From Sipunculus nudus (Eukaryota; Annelida; Sipuncula; Golfingiida; Sipunculidae): a DNA stretch of 64,000 nt. Shown here in pieces: positions 22,198 to 35,109 of the stretch (the first letter of the stretch is position 1; each line of letters starts with the position of its first letter). The stretch lies in assembly GCA_026874595.1 (NCBI GenBank), contig CM049306.1:75145642-75209641 (forward strand). The letters are read 5' to 3'. The notes under the pieces are model-generated. The model searched no databases, was not told the origin of the DNA, and worked only from the letters and a program-made list of their open reading frames with translations. Made by a program: the position numbers and the translations under genes.

Positions 22198-25100
22198 AAT
22201 TCCTGCCAAGAATAATTTCTATAACGCTTCTGTGGTGGATACATGAGCTTGTTTATCTACAGTTTGTTAGTAAAGACAGCAGTGTTGACAAACTGAAAAA
22301 TCATGTATCCCAAAGGAATTTAGGTGTTTATTTTTGGAACTTGAAATGTCGCTAGATCCAAGACACCCTTTGAAAAACTCTGGTTTGTCTGATTGGCCAT
22401 TGGATGTCCTTGTTGAATATGATTGGATAATTTTGGTTGGCTCCCACATGTTATAAACACGTGAATATAAACAAAATGAACTGGGTGTTTGCTGTGTGAT
22501 TGGTATTTTCTGCACTCTCTTCATAAAACTTTCAAGGGATAATCTTTAGTTAACAGACATCAGATATCAGGATTACAAATAGGCCCCTTCAAGGAATACC
22601 TGAGATGTGGAGGTCAGTATACTGAAAATCAAGTTATTTCTTTTCATTTATTTTTAAAGGGGGGCAATTCTGTGAAGAATAACATAGATCTGATTGTTAC
22701 CATTACTTTTAACAAAAGAGGCCTTCAGTGATGAATTGCCTCAAGGGTTTTAACACAGTTTCAATCAGAATCACTGCTATTGTCAATGAAGACTTAGGTA
22801 CCATTCAATTAAAGGTACATTTAGGATCTGGATTGGTCATTCAGTCTGGACTGGTCACTATGGGCCAGTGTGGATGGCACAACAGTCCCTTTATTGGGAC
22901 CGCGTGCTGGGCATTATGCATGTCACCAGACTCATCAAGAGAGATAGATTGCTCTTGTTGTTAGTGTAAATCTAGCCACCCCACCCTGTTGTCAGACCAA
23001 GATCTCTACACCCTGCCTTCATGTGATGTATGGCTCATTTAAACTTAAGGAGTTGTTGATGTGACCCAGCTGCCTGTGTTATACTTGATTTAAAAAGTGT
23101 GGCTAACTCCCAAGTGGTCATTGATGCTGATTTAATTGTGGATAACCCTAATGCAGTCTTTTGGTACCTATCTGAAATCAGAATCTTGCATTTTCAAACA
23201 ATAAATTTTACAATCTATGATGATTTCAGGTTTGATGTCTTTGTTGTAATTGTATATTCTGCTGTTGCAGTCTGATGCAAGGCAGGCTGTATTTGGTCAC
23301 AGTAGTCAGTATAATGATTGGTGAAATGTACTGTACATCATCACTGTAATCAGTTACTTCTGATTATATACCAGTCATATAATGTACATCATATGCTCCA
23401 ACTAGAGTGAATTATGTTTACTGTGGCAGAACAGTTCCTTTATCAGCATGATATTCCATTACCAGAGATTTATTGACATGATGCTGAAATAGTGTATCTT
23501 TTCAAAGTATTAAGGGGGGATCAAGTACATATATTATGAGAACTGAATATTAAATAAAGTTTAACTGTCAGTTTTAACTTGCCTTAGCTTTAAATTATTT
23601 AGGGGTCATTTAAAACCCAGGTTTTCATCCAGCATATCTTTGGTTAATTGGGAATCGTGGTCAACAAAGCAATGCTTCATATTTAAAAGTGTCTTTCATT
23701 TCCAGAGAAACATTTTTTAGGGTAAAACTTTAATAGTTAATTCAGACAAACACAAAAGGTTTTGTTTATAAAGCTGTGTACTGCAATTAAGATCTACTGA
23801 CATTTCAGAGTAGTGTAATTGTGCCAAGCATGTTTGCAGTTTCATTGTGAATTTTACCCTTGTTACATAAGGAACACTGCCCTGACAGTAAAACTACACA
23901 TTCTGCGGTGTTCAGTATAAAGCCACATGATTCGCACACTTGTTATCTAAAAGTAGGACAGTGACCCGGCTAATCTGATCTGAACGTTATACATGCAGGT
24001 GCAACCAGGAAGGTTCATCGCAGGTATGCTGTATCTCCTGACCGAGCCAGGTAGTGAAGTGCACTATATACCAGGTAGCAGGCAATGTGCATCCAAGTAT
24101 GCTATTATAAATATTTACACTCAGGTGTAAGTCCCTGGTGCAACATTCTGGCTTCGTGGCGTCACAGAAGGTTGGACAAATATAGCGGTATAGTTATCGA
24201 CGATAACTGGAATGCAGCAGCTGTGAACAGTTTTGCAGTTTTCTCATTCAGTTTTTCAGTGTAGATTGTCTTTTGATCTTTGTATATCATTGTTTGGCAT
24301 AAAATGATGAATTGTCTGATATTCTCCTTATAATATTACTAACACATCAGTGAAAATTTTAAAATGTTGATACACAAGTATCTTTTCATGAAGCATGGAT
24401 ACCCCATGATTTATTTTAAACAATATGTAGGTGCTATTTTGAAAAATGTCTATGTACAAGCCAGTGCAAATTTATAATTGAATTTGTTTTAAGAACTGAG
24501 TCCTTACCTTTATTCCATTTAACAATGTTCAAAGTGAAGTTTTAATTGCGCATGGTATTTTAGCTATTTTTTTACTTTTGCTAAGTTTGTTTTTGTTATT
24601 AAGTGAACTGGTTGTTATGCAAGTCATTACTACCAGTATTTCCAATATCCCATCATGGTGACAATAATAATGCATGAAGTGACCAGCATTGCAACGCATG
24701 CACTGATGTGTTCTGTGGTTGTAATGGAGGCTTTATTGCACCAAAGAAATACTGGAACTTTTAAATGCCTCATTAACCTATGTACCAGCTGCAAACCTTT
24801 TCTAGATTATTTATCACTCAGAGGACTATTTGTCAGAGTACATTGATATAGGTGACAATAAGACAAAAATTTTGTCCCGGATCTTGGAAATTGATTAATC
24901 AAGTTCTTTGTTTTGAAGTGCTTGATATGATATACATGATGTTAATATATCACCTGTTTGACCATGGTATTTACCCCTTCATTGCACCAGTGGCGAAATG
25001 CAGTATTGAAGGCTCTCTCCAGAAATGACTATATCTGTATTCATTATCTTATACAGTAAAACCTCTCCTCATGACCTCATCAGTTAAGCAAACACCTCAA

Positions 25101-28100
25101 AATATTGACCACTTTTTCACAGTCCCAATCCTTTTCCCCACTTTATGTCAGACCTCGCATAGACAACTCTTTATTTGAGGTCCTTTTAGTTGTTGTATTC
25201 TGAGATTTCATTTTATCATATCAGAGATTTCTGGGTATCATCCAACATAAATTTATAGTATATTTTATATATTAATAGAGGAACAGTTTCAGCATTTAAA
25301 TTTCAGCAATGTGACTTGATCAGAGGCCAAAAATTATAAGCACATCACAAAAATTAAAAATATTTCAAAAGTGTAAAAAACACAAATAACCTGTTATATA
25401 GTACCCTCAGTAAATGTTTTTTACAACAGACACCATAGTCTGATATTATTATTCTTGAGTTTTACTATACATTTTGTTGTTCATATGGTAAATATTATGT
25501 GGCACTGCCTTGAACTCCTCACTTTCACTTTTTCTCTGAACTGCAAAAATAGTGCCTAAATCACTGGCATATGAGGTGATTGTGAATCAGAATGTCAATA
25601 TGACATACTGATGTTCTCTTCCTTTCCCTTGTAAGTCCAGTAAAATAGTAAGGAAGCATCCATGGGTCTTTCAGTAAATAAATTTCTCGTAGTGCTTTTC
25701 AACTTCTCACTTTTTCTTCTTTTATTTAGTAGCAAAAAATAGTTGATATTGCCCAGACTGTGAACATATGAAGTTTTTGTCAATAGTATAGCAAGTAAAT
25801 ATCTGGCAGTGCAGTGTTATAGTCGAGTTACGACCCTCCGAGTCCGAGCCTTCGAGTCCGAGCCAAAGTCCCTTCGTGCTGCCCTCACTTTTCCCTTCTC
25901 CGAACCCCATCCCAAAGTCAGCCTCAGTAAACCACTTGCTTTTTCTTCACTTATGTAGTCAGCAAGAAATAGCTGATATTACCTCAAATGCTAACATATG
26001 ATTTTTTGGGGATCATATAGTAAATATTTTCTGGCATTGCCTCTGATCTTCAGGCTTTAGCACGGTTCAGGTCGTTAGTAAACACACCATGTGCTTGTGG
26101 TGTGCAGACATTTTTTATCAGTGCTGACTCTGGCGGAGCCATTTTCACGCTCCAGTGACAGGGCAGCTGCACTTGATCATAGATTCCTGCAGTTTGCGGG
26201 GAAGTTTTTACAAGTGATAATAGTCTCATGCAGACCACTATGTTTCAGTAATGAATGGTCTCAAGCAGCAAGCGGTTGTTCAGTTGTGCCCAATATGTGC
26301 TGAGTTGCGCTTTTCATGGACTGGTTTTTGCATCATTTGAGCTTTATAGGACAGGTTTGCTCTGTATTTCATTATCATAATCACACTGTAGCTCAGGATC
26401 AGTGAATACACGTGTACCAGGAATAAAGAATCTGGTCACATTTATTCACATTTAATACTAACACATGGGCTGAAGTACTTCCATATTAAGAAAAAAATAT
26501 GTACATTTATGACTGAAATATGAGTCAAGCTTTTATGTTTTGGATACTGAGAATGAGTATTATAATATCCAATAAAGCTCCCATTACCATAACAATATAC
26601 AAATTGTATTTTGAATATATCCACATAAGAATTGGCAGTTTCTTGTGTCAATGATGTCCTCAACACTTTTGTCTCAGAACTTTTATCCTCAGAACTTATG
26701 TGCTCAGATCTGACTGTTTCTTGAACAAGACCCTTATAAGGATTACATTAACAAGAATTTTTAAAAACAATGAATGATCAGAAATCACAATATTAAACCA
26801 TGAAATGTTTTTGTGGAAAACATCAGTCACAAAAAAGCATGTTTTCATCAGGGGGACTGTTTTCATGGCATTTTATCTTTCTTTTAGTCTTTTTCTCATA
26901 AGCATTGCCATTCTTTCTTTTAATCACTACCATTCATATCAAACAGGTCTAAAGGCCAAAGGAATCTGGCTTGCCCATCTCTCATCTATAGATATAAGGG
27001 ATGTGCCTCATCCTGAACAATTTTTGCCAGCAAGAGCTCATTCAACATTTTGTGAAAACCCTTTTGGTTTAGTCCAAATCTTGGCTATGACTTCAGCTGA
27101 ATTTGTTCTAAAACTGGGCTTGATATTTATGGTTAATTGCATGACAGGAGCAAGGAAAAGCTCCAGAAAATGGTAGGAGGGCAACCAAATGTGGGCTTCC
27201 ATTTGCCTGACTGGGCAAGTGGTTCAACATAAACCTTAACCTGAAGGCCTGAATCTTAACTAATCTTCTTTTAGCCATTTGGAGAAATGAAATCATATTG
27301 TAATACATCCATGTCAAATTATCAGACATTAAAAAGAAACATTTGAGGATGCTTATTGTTGCAAAATAATCTCTTGGAACACGCTTTTTGTGGATGGGAT
27401 TTTGTTTTACAATTATAAATTCATGTGGGGCAAGTCAAAGCTAACTGTTACTTGCCCTGCTGATCAAGTACTTTCAAAACTTAATCTAAATGTTTGGCCT
27501 TTGCAAAATTAACATTTGCTTGCATATTATAGAATATTTTTAGCTAAAAAAACAGCAGCACATAATTCCAGTATATGATATAAAACAGTGTACCTCATTG
27601 AAACCACAAGAACAGGAAAAAATGTGTTTTTAGACCTATTTGTGGCCATATATCAAGAACAATCTCTCTCAGCTCGAGTTTGTATTATAATGGGCAAGGT
27701 TGTTTTTAACTGAATTACTGTAAATTTCCTTTGAACCCGAAACACTGTTTGAAAATTTAAAATGCTTTTAAACAACAAAGACAAGATACAAAGGGGTATA
27801 GAAAATAGAAAGTCATTAAATATGGGCGGTTGTGTGATTACTCAATGGAGAACGGTTTCAAGCTCTTTTGCAGTTAACACCTGTGCAAATGGTATAGATC
27901 TTTTAATGTTCAGCATGTGCTGGATAGGGTGTTTTACTGATGTTTGATCAAAGAAATATATGGGTTATGGCAATCATGGCAATATGGAAATACTTAAGGG
28001 TCAATTTTGGCCTGATAATTTAACAGGATTCAAACCACATAAAGTGTTGAAACTCTAAAAAAGTTATTCTAAAAATTTAAATGCAGAATGCAGGGGATTA

Positions 28101-28451
28101 TCCAATGAAAAAAGGAGGTAATACCCTATTAGACCATCAACTCAGTGTTGAACTCACAAATTATAACTCATATAAATATCAGGAAAACAATGTGAAAAAA
28201 ATAAATTTGTCTATAAAGGGAGGGAGGGGAAGGGTTAAACACCCTGACCCTTGCTGGATACATCCCTGGAGTGGTGGGTAGCATATCTACCTAAAGACAA
28301 CCTTACTTGGCTATCATTCTCATTCTCAACTGCATCATGCTCTGTATGCATGAGGTCTTTCTCATGTATGTTACTTTAATATCCAGGAACAATTATAGGA
28401 TGGTTACAATACTGTTTGAAAATGTCATCTTTAATACTCCTCTGAATTGTG
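22198..28451. other. Non-coding stretch with faint long-period repeats
   Basis: No supported gene. Near 25490, 25790 and 26020 a phrase like GTAAATATT..TGGCA.TGCC recurs with 230-300 bp spacing, pointing to an old degenerate tandem repeat. A GC-richer island with GAGTCCGAGCC-type repetition lies at 25830-25865. Open frames here (26050-26303, 26805-27176 and others) lack domain or splice support. Confidence 0.5.
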
Positions 28452-29184
28452 GTATAATTGTATCCGCCAAAACAGAGTTTTGCGGATACTATGTTTTCAG
28501 CCCAAAGCCGCCGCCACGGCGTAGGTGTCAGGAGAACTCCATCATAACAGTTGGGCGGAATTTTATGAAACCTGGGATTATGTTTGGGTCACATGTGAAC
28601 TGCTGCGCCCCGATTTTGTTTTGACCTCTGACCTTTCCTCTGCGCTCTGCATCCGTTTGTGCGTCTGTTTCCACACATAAACCCACATATCTCGGGAACC
28701 GTTTGACCGATCAGGAAAATTTTTTTGCACAAATGTAGCCCTTGGAGAGCTTTATAACATACACAAAAAATGCTCTCTTGATTTTATGACAGGTGGTGCC
28801 ACCTACATCCTAGTTTATGCAGCAGACATCCAAGCTCATATCTCGGGAACTGTTTGACCGATTGGGCCAAAGTTTTGCATGCCTCCTGCAACCATTTTTG
28901 CACAGTGTCCGTCTGTTTGTCTGCCACGGGCAAAAATCACTCACATACATGTAGTGGTTTGACTTATCTGCCTTAAATTTTGCATATGTATACAACTTGG
29001 ACGGCTTTCTGGATTTTGTGGTAGGTGGCGCAACCTACATACACAATTTGGCTGCAGACATCCATGCTAATATGCAACACTTCACTCTGTTTCCCCTTGC
29101 CACTCAATCCATGCCTCACTTCACCCGTTCCCCTCTGATGTAGGCGGATACACGTAGTCGCTTGTCGACTACCCGTATTCTAGT
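28452..29184 (+). mobile_element. Rolling-circle-like non-autonomous element, family 2
   Basis: The left end holds GTATCCGCC...GCGGATAC (28460-28489), an almost perfect hairpin. GGCGGATAC at 29143-29151 is the inverted copy of the left arm. A hairpin GTAGTCG-CTTGT-CGACTAC follows (about 29154-29172), then TATTCTAGT ending at 29184. The body has two units of about 150 bp, each with ATATCTCGGGAAC.GTTTGACCGA (28689 and 28840) and a GGTGG.GC.ACCTACA motif (28792 and 29024). The left boundary is uncertain by several bases. Its organisation matches family 1 although the arms are unrelated in sequence. Open frames inside are not genes. Confidence 0.68.
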
Positions 29185-30036
29185 TTACTTAACATAATTT
29201 GAACATTGGTGAAAGTTACTTGCACAGGAATGACAGATTTATGGATAAGGTTTTGGTTTGGCCAAATCTCCTCTCCTCCCCCACCCCCCAGTTTGATGTG
29301 ACGTGCAGTCTACACAATGTCTCTGGTAAAAACACAAATTCACAAAGTGGCTTCTATCCTGTCTGTGTGTTTTTGTCAACAATATTAGCTATGTTTCTGT
29401 GCCTTTCTTTGAAACATAATTCAGAACCTTGTATGTTTTTGTATAAAAAATCAAGCTAAGCAGTTATACAGAGAATGTATCATGTATAATACATTACAAA
29501 AACAAACACAGGCTGTATATTGTTTGCATCAATCTGTGCAAGGCTTAGCCACATATTTCAGACATAAGAATGTATCAATATGTGTAAACCACAAGATTGA
29601 GAATTATGGCCTGCCACACATACTTATCTATAAGATACATTATCAGTAGTAATAAAAACCTGTTGGTGGGAGGGGGGTTAGATTATCTGAGATGAAATAA
29701 GATCCCACTTGTATCCCTTAACAAGATGTATACCCACAGACATAAAAAAAAAATCAGTGACAACAAAGCGGAAGAGTCGGCTAACACATTAGTGCATACC
29801 CCGGCAAGGAACCCGGGCAGGGCTTGGTCCAGATTGCTGGCATTCCAACCAAGACTACTGTATCAAGCCTACACGGGCTATAATTATACAGCAGGGGTTA
29901 GGAAAAGCCCTCGCTGGGTGCTGTGTAGGTTGTCTTTGAACACATGCCAAGAGACCAGGGAGGCCAGTGCTGGTCTCAAACTGGGTACATTCTGGCCTTG
30001 GGCAGCCTAATTTTAAGTAACCCCACCCAAACTTAC
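29185..30036. other. Non-coding stretch
   Basis: No exon could be supported. One plus-strand frame at 29726-30010 has no splice context or domain. On the minus-strand gene model this is intron 1. Confidence 0.45.
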
Positions 30037-30320
30037 ACAGTGACAGTTACTGTTGAGCCAACTGGCAGAACATGAGGAAGAGCAACCACACCCCGTCTGT
30101 CTGTGCCAGCGCTGGATAAACGCTTTACTACAGACACCTCAGGGGCTGAAACAGCAGTGAATTCAGTCATCAGATGACAGTCACGTATTGATCTGTATTG
30201 TTTTGTCAGCTTCCGCAGCTCCACTGATATTTGAGATAGCATCACTTTCTTTTGGATCTGGTGAAGTTGTAGACCGGGAGCTGTGCCATACTTGCTTGGA
30301 GCTGAACTAGATTTTGCCAT
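30037..30320 (-). CDS. Probable first coding exon of an unrecognised minus-strand gene
   Basis: On the minus strand an ATG (30320-30318) is preceded by an in-frame TAA ten codons upstream and followed by 94 open codons. The frame runs to a strong donor, CACTGT|GTAAGT, and ends with two bases of a codon. The frame has balanced codon use. The peptide begins MAKSSSAPSKYGTAPG, has a basic helix-prone middle (QKKVMLSQISVELRKLTKQY) and ends in a V/T-rich stretch. I see no signal peptide, membrane segment or known motif, and I do not recognise the family. Downstream exons should lie at lower coordinates; none was identified with confidence. It is transcribed away from the plus-strand gene at 33002. 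It could instead be a chance ORF next to a cryptic donor. Confidence 0.5.
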
Positions 30321-32920
30321 CAACCACTGTGATCGTCTCTGTAAGGCTTAGCTGCTGTACTGTTTGACTGGTTTAGTCAGATTTTGATTGATGGTTTACT
30401 GGATACTGAACTGTCATTTGATGATCCTGATTTTATCCTTCCAAGCATTACAGTGAAGGCTCGAATTGTACCTCACAAGACCTTACTTCAGCTGATTTGT
30501 GTGCAGTAATCTTATAGTGTTACTTGATCAACTCTTGTTGATGAATTACTATTTGAACTCTTTATTTGTGGTTCAATTACTCACCTTGGATGTACATATT
30601 TGCAGTTGATTTGTTTTTGCAAACACAAAAGTAACCTTTTTATAGTGACCAATAGAAAAATATGGTTCAAAGAGGTAAGTTATTTTTTGTTCTATTATTT
30701 TTGATCATTTGATTTTAATTTTAAAAATACATGATAATTGCACAGTTTAGTGTTAACCATCTCATCACTCATGTTCCTTTGGACCATCAGTGAAGACAAA
30801 ATGTTACACAAGTTAATGGTTTTACTTTGAGCACTGTATTAAACTGGCATGAATAAATGATTTAACAGAAATCTTTCTCATAGCACCCAAGTAAAAATTT
30901 CACAGAAGCTGTCATTTTGAACAAAATTTGGAATTGACCAGCCTAGATTTCAGTACCAGTCATGTTTGACCCAGATATTGATTCATTAGTGAGTACATCT
31001 TTAAATGCTGAGTATCAGGATAAAATCTAGGGAGATTTGAAATCTGTCCAGCCAAGATTGTGATCAGCATTCTAAGTAGCCCATACTTTGCAGATGCTGT
31101 CATTTTTAAATAGATTTGGAATTGATAAGCCCAGATTTCAGTACCAATCTTAGCTTGCCCAGGTAATCAAGTGTTGGTATCTTTATCTTATATTATACTT
31201 GGGTCTCTTCAGTTATTTGTAAATCTTATATCTTGTATATTTCTAATGTTGTCTATCCAAATCTGTTGGAGTTAGTATGTAAATTCCATTTTTGTTGATT
31301 TTGAAAGCTTCATATTGTCATCTCATATAGATTATTAAACCCATATGCTGCAAATTTAAATGTGTCATTGCACCTTGGCAACACTGTGACATGCAAAGTC
31401 ACTACATAATATGTTTGCATGTCACCACATAATGACAACATTTAGCTCCTGGGTACAAACAATCATGCATTTCCCATGGTTTGTGTGTATAAAGCTGTCT
31501 GGTCAATTACAGTCACTTGTATGTTTTCAGAAAGTTTGTCATAACAAATGATTCCACCCACTCAAGAGTAGTCATATTGTCCATATTGTCAATGACACTC
31601 TGTCCTGTCATAGTTTGTGATGTGAGGTATTGTCCCATATTCAGACCTGTCCTGACCACCATATGGAAGGACCACTCAGCCTCTGCCTTGTAAAAACACA
31701 GCTGCATGTTATTTGTATGGAGGGCTGGTGGTGCTTGTATATGAGTCATGTGTGACAGGGATCCAGTATGTAGTAACTGACTGCACTTACACCCCCCCCC
31801 CCCCCCTTTCCTAGCGTGGGTGGGACATTCCTGATGCTGCCCATGTAACACTTAAAATCCCATATGAAAAAAATTGCATACAAATGTGACAGAGCTAATA
31901 AAATGAAAAAAAAGAGAAAAAACAATGTACCGTAAGAAAGTTAATCAGTTAATGGCTGTGGGTGTTACATTTGACATTACTCAAGAATAATTTTTGTGGA
32001 AATTTATGAGGATGTGTGCATATTTAGATAAATGTATGATAACTTAGAGCTGAGTATTTCTTCAAAATAAAAGGAACCAGAGAAGAGAGAATTTACTTTA
32101 TTGTTACAATATCTTGAACTGCTTGAATTATTCACTCTCAAACAAATTAAGTTCATACAAGCAACTCATTCTCAAGCAAATTCAGTTAAGACAAGTGGAG
32201 ATAGACTGCACAGTTTTTACTGCTTGACTGCCTCAAACTAAATTCATTTGTTATGGCCTGACTGAAGGCATTTTAGGCTATGTTGCTGCCATCTGTGTCC
32301 TACTTTCTGATCTTACCAAGAAATTAAGACTTAAACCATTATATGTTGTTAAAGATCCACCTTCAGCTTGTCAGGTTAGCATAATTAGAGTAAATGTCAA
32401 ATCTTAGTTCTTACTCAAAACAGTATGCTTCTCAGAACTCTAAAAATGCATAGTTGACCCCAAAAATTGTTTAGAGCTGCTGAAACATAGGCCCTTGTAA
32501 CAGACTTTCTTTTTATCTTTGCATCCCTTTCCACAAACAGTTAGATATTTATAAGCCTGATATGCAAACCATGGTTTTGGCAATTAAATTTAATCAGTTA
32601 AAGTGGCATTCCTGGTGGCTCTTTTACCCCGTATATTAGAATGAGTAATATCAAATTTAGGTGTGCACCATTGCCGGAGGATTAGTCATTTAATATTGCC
32701 TATTACATGTTGTTATATAAATGACAGCCTCATAAACACATTATCTTTAGACATTGTACCTGTTGTTATCTAATGTGTTGTTCCAGTATCAGTACAGCTG
32801 AGGTTATATATATGTCATGAATACTTCTTGGGGTTGGGTCTGCAGGAAGTAGGATAATCTGCTCCCGCCAAGAAACACTGACTAACGGACTGTCACATCT
32901 GGCAGTGACACAGTTTCAGC
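30321..32920. other. Intergenic region between two divergent gene models
   Basis: About 2.6 kb of AT-rich sequence with no CpG-dense island. A minus-strand frame at 31513-31851 has partly protein-like composition but lacks a convincing exon boundary. A C run lies at 31791-31806. TATATATAT near 32806 is a conceivable TATA element for the plus-strand gene. Confidence 0.4.
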
Positions 32921-32956
32921 ATGCAAGAACGCAGCACAGCAGCTGACAGTCTGTAG
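32921..32956 (+). promoter_or_regulatory. Short upstream ORF 1 in presumed 5' UTR
   Basis: ATG at 32921, eleven sense codons, and TAG at 32954. That same TAG is the in-frame stop upstream of the main ATG at 33002. It lies in what would be the 5' UTR; transcription of this stretch is assumed, not shown. Confidence 0.3.
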
Positions 32957-32969
32957 ATCCTGTGTTACT

Positions 32970-33005
32970 ATGGTGTTCTATCAGCTGACAGCACAGTCAC
33001 AATGA
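32970..33005 (+). promoter_or_regulatory. Upstream ORF 2 overlapping the main start (ATGA)
   Basis: ATG at 32970, eleven codons (MVFYQLTAQSQ), then TGA at 33003-33005. The main ATG is 33002-33004, so stop and start share ATGA. If the mRNA includes this stretch, the arrangement could throttle or couple translation of the main frame. Confidence 0.35.
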
Positions 33006-33080
33006 AGGGTCTTATGTCACGGTATTTCAAAGAAAAGGAAAATTATAAGAAATCTGCAGAAGTCATACACCAGATTCAAG
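33002..33080 (+). CDS. Plus-strand gene, coding exon 1
   Basis: The ATG has an in-frame stop 48 nt upstream (32954). 26 codons plus one base run to the donor CAAG|GTCAGT. The peptide opens MKGLMSRYFKEKENYKKSAE, highly charged and helix-prone, with no signal peptide. The exon ends in phase 1, and exon 2 supplies the missing two bases to give GAG. I do not recognise the protein. An alternative is that the true start lies in an unseen upstream exon and this is one of several promoters. Confidence 0.55.
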
Positions 33081-33689
33081 GTCAGTACTTTTGTTTGTTG
33101 ACTGATGAAGTGGTTTATGGGTTTTGCTGTCACAATGCACGACTGTGCTGAAGAACTGTTCAGGGGAAAGTGGGTGAGGATATTGTGTCACTTCCAGAAA
33201 GACACTGGATCTTTCAACGGTCTGCTGGTTTGAAATCTGTCCCGCTGGGCATCCTTATTGACATGTTTACTTTATAGTTCTCTGTAGTTGGACATAAATC
33301 CTGTTTGGTTTTCTGTTTTAATGAAACAGAACCTTTTCTTTAGCTTGCAGCTTTTATAGAAAAAAAACCTTGTCTTTAACTCAAATACTCCCTGATGTTG
33401 AGGTCTTATGGTGTATGTCGGTCCATGTAAATTAAGTTAAATTGTTACAAAGATACTCTTGCTTGATGACACTCTGATTGGTCATAGGTTCGTTCCTTTA
33501 ACATACTTTGTATCATATATCACTGTATATTCATTGTATTGATCTTGAGAAATTCTTAAGGCAAGGGCTGAACACATCCTATTAGTTATGACTTGTCTTG
33601 TTACTCAGTTATAAGAATATACATTATGATGGTTATTATGGACTTCCATAAATGAATGTTAAATGGTTTGATTAATTCAAGAGCTTTGT

Positions 33690-34260
33690 TTTATAATCAG
33701 TGTTTGAAGAACATACAGGTCTGATGGTAAACATGACCATCAAAAGAACTATGGGATGACAGTCAGCGTTGGAAGGATTATGGTCTGATGGTCGTCATTT
33801 TAAAAACGTAGTTCCAATGGTCAGTGTTGATGGGCTTGCTTGTGCTGGTCAACAAAGAACTGTAGTCTAGTGGTCAGTGTTTTAAAAACTGTTAGGTCCG
33901 ATTGTCAACATCTAAAGAACTTCAATCTGAGAGTGAGCATCAAAGAATTTTAGGTTCAGGATCAGCATTAAAGAATTATAGTCTAATGGTCAGCTTTTGA
34001 AAAAAATTAAGTATCATAATCAGTGTTTGAAGAAATGTTAGGTCAGATAGTCAGCATTTGAAGTACTTTAGAACTTGATTTTGATGGTTAGCATCACAGA
34101 ATTTAGGTTTGATGGTCAACATTTAAGAAATTTGGTTTGATGGTCAGCTTTTGAAGACTTTAGACCTGTTGGTCAACATGTAAAAAGCTAAGTTCCTACT
34201 ATAATCAGTGTTTAAAAAATGTAGTGCGGTGGTGAGTGTTTTGTAAATGATGGACCTGTG
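33690..34260. repeat. Degenerate tandem repeat, unit about 35-50 bp
   Basis: About a dozen diverged copies of a phrase like GATGGTCAGCATTTGAAGAA followed by CTTTAGGTCT. Spacing is irregular and there is no coding frame. It lies within intron 1, about 600 bp after exon 1. Confidence 0.75.
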
Positions 34261-35109
34261 GCAGAGGAATTTATCAAGAAATTTATATAAATCAGGAAAA
34301 TCGAAGTTTACAGTATAACTAAGTAAAATATGTTAGATGAGCATTGAATGAATAGACTGCCTGATAGAAATTATGCCAGTCAAGTCAGGATTACATTGAC
34401 CAGTCATCAAAGACTTGTAAGAGGGGTTTTTTTCACTCAGGTAAACAGATTTACAATCTGTTATTCCACTGATAACATAAAAAACATCGTGATAGATGAA
34501 ACATCAGCAAAACATATGTAAATAGTCTGCTAGATATAAGAAAATGAACAGAGTAATATAGATCTTGTGATTTGTCATATATATTTGTATACAAATGATG
34601 TCTGCTTTAATTTGTCTTGACATTCTTATTGTCATTCAGGATAGAGTGATATATGTGTGATTTATTATACACTGTGGTGATATATGATGTCTCCTCCTTC
34701 TGGAATGAGCTATATGGATATGGTCAGCCGTTCATATCTATATGGGTAATTGAGTCTGCCCTGCACTTGGGTATCTGAGAGCTGTTGATGGGATCACTTA
34801 TGTAAACACTGGATAGATGGATGGCCAGCAGGTTTCCTCCCAATCTCAAGAGCTATTGACATGATTACTTCTGTAAAGTATGTGTAGATATAGGCTGATC
34901 CAATGTCCACTGCTATATACCTTGAGCTGTTTATAGTTTGATTGTTATATGTCCAGTCAGTGTCTCTGTATTCCCCTCTTCTGGTAATAGTAATACAGCT
35001 GTTGGATCATCTAATGAATTTAATATATGTCATTTGAAATTAAGAACCCAGATCTGGATCTGAGAACTCTGTGCATTTGGAGAACTGTAAAGGATAAATC
35101 GTAATCATT

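Noticed and set aside
30660-30680. ATGGTTCAAAGAG followed by GTAAGT, a possible tiny first exon
   Set aside because: A strong donor alone is not enough; phase zero or one into later exons cannot be tested and no promoter is visible.
31513-31851. 112-codon minus-strand frame upstream of the minus-strand exon
   Set aside because: It is interrupted by a C homopolymer that inflates Gly, and has no convincing donor into 30320.
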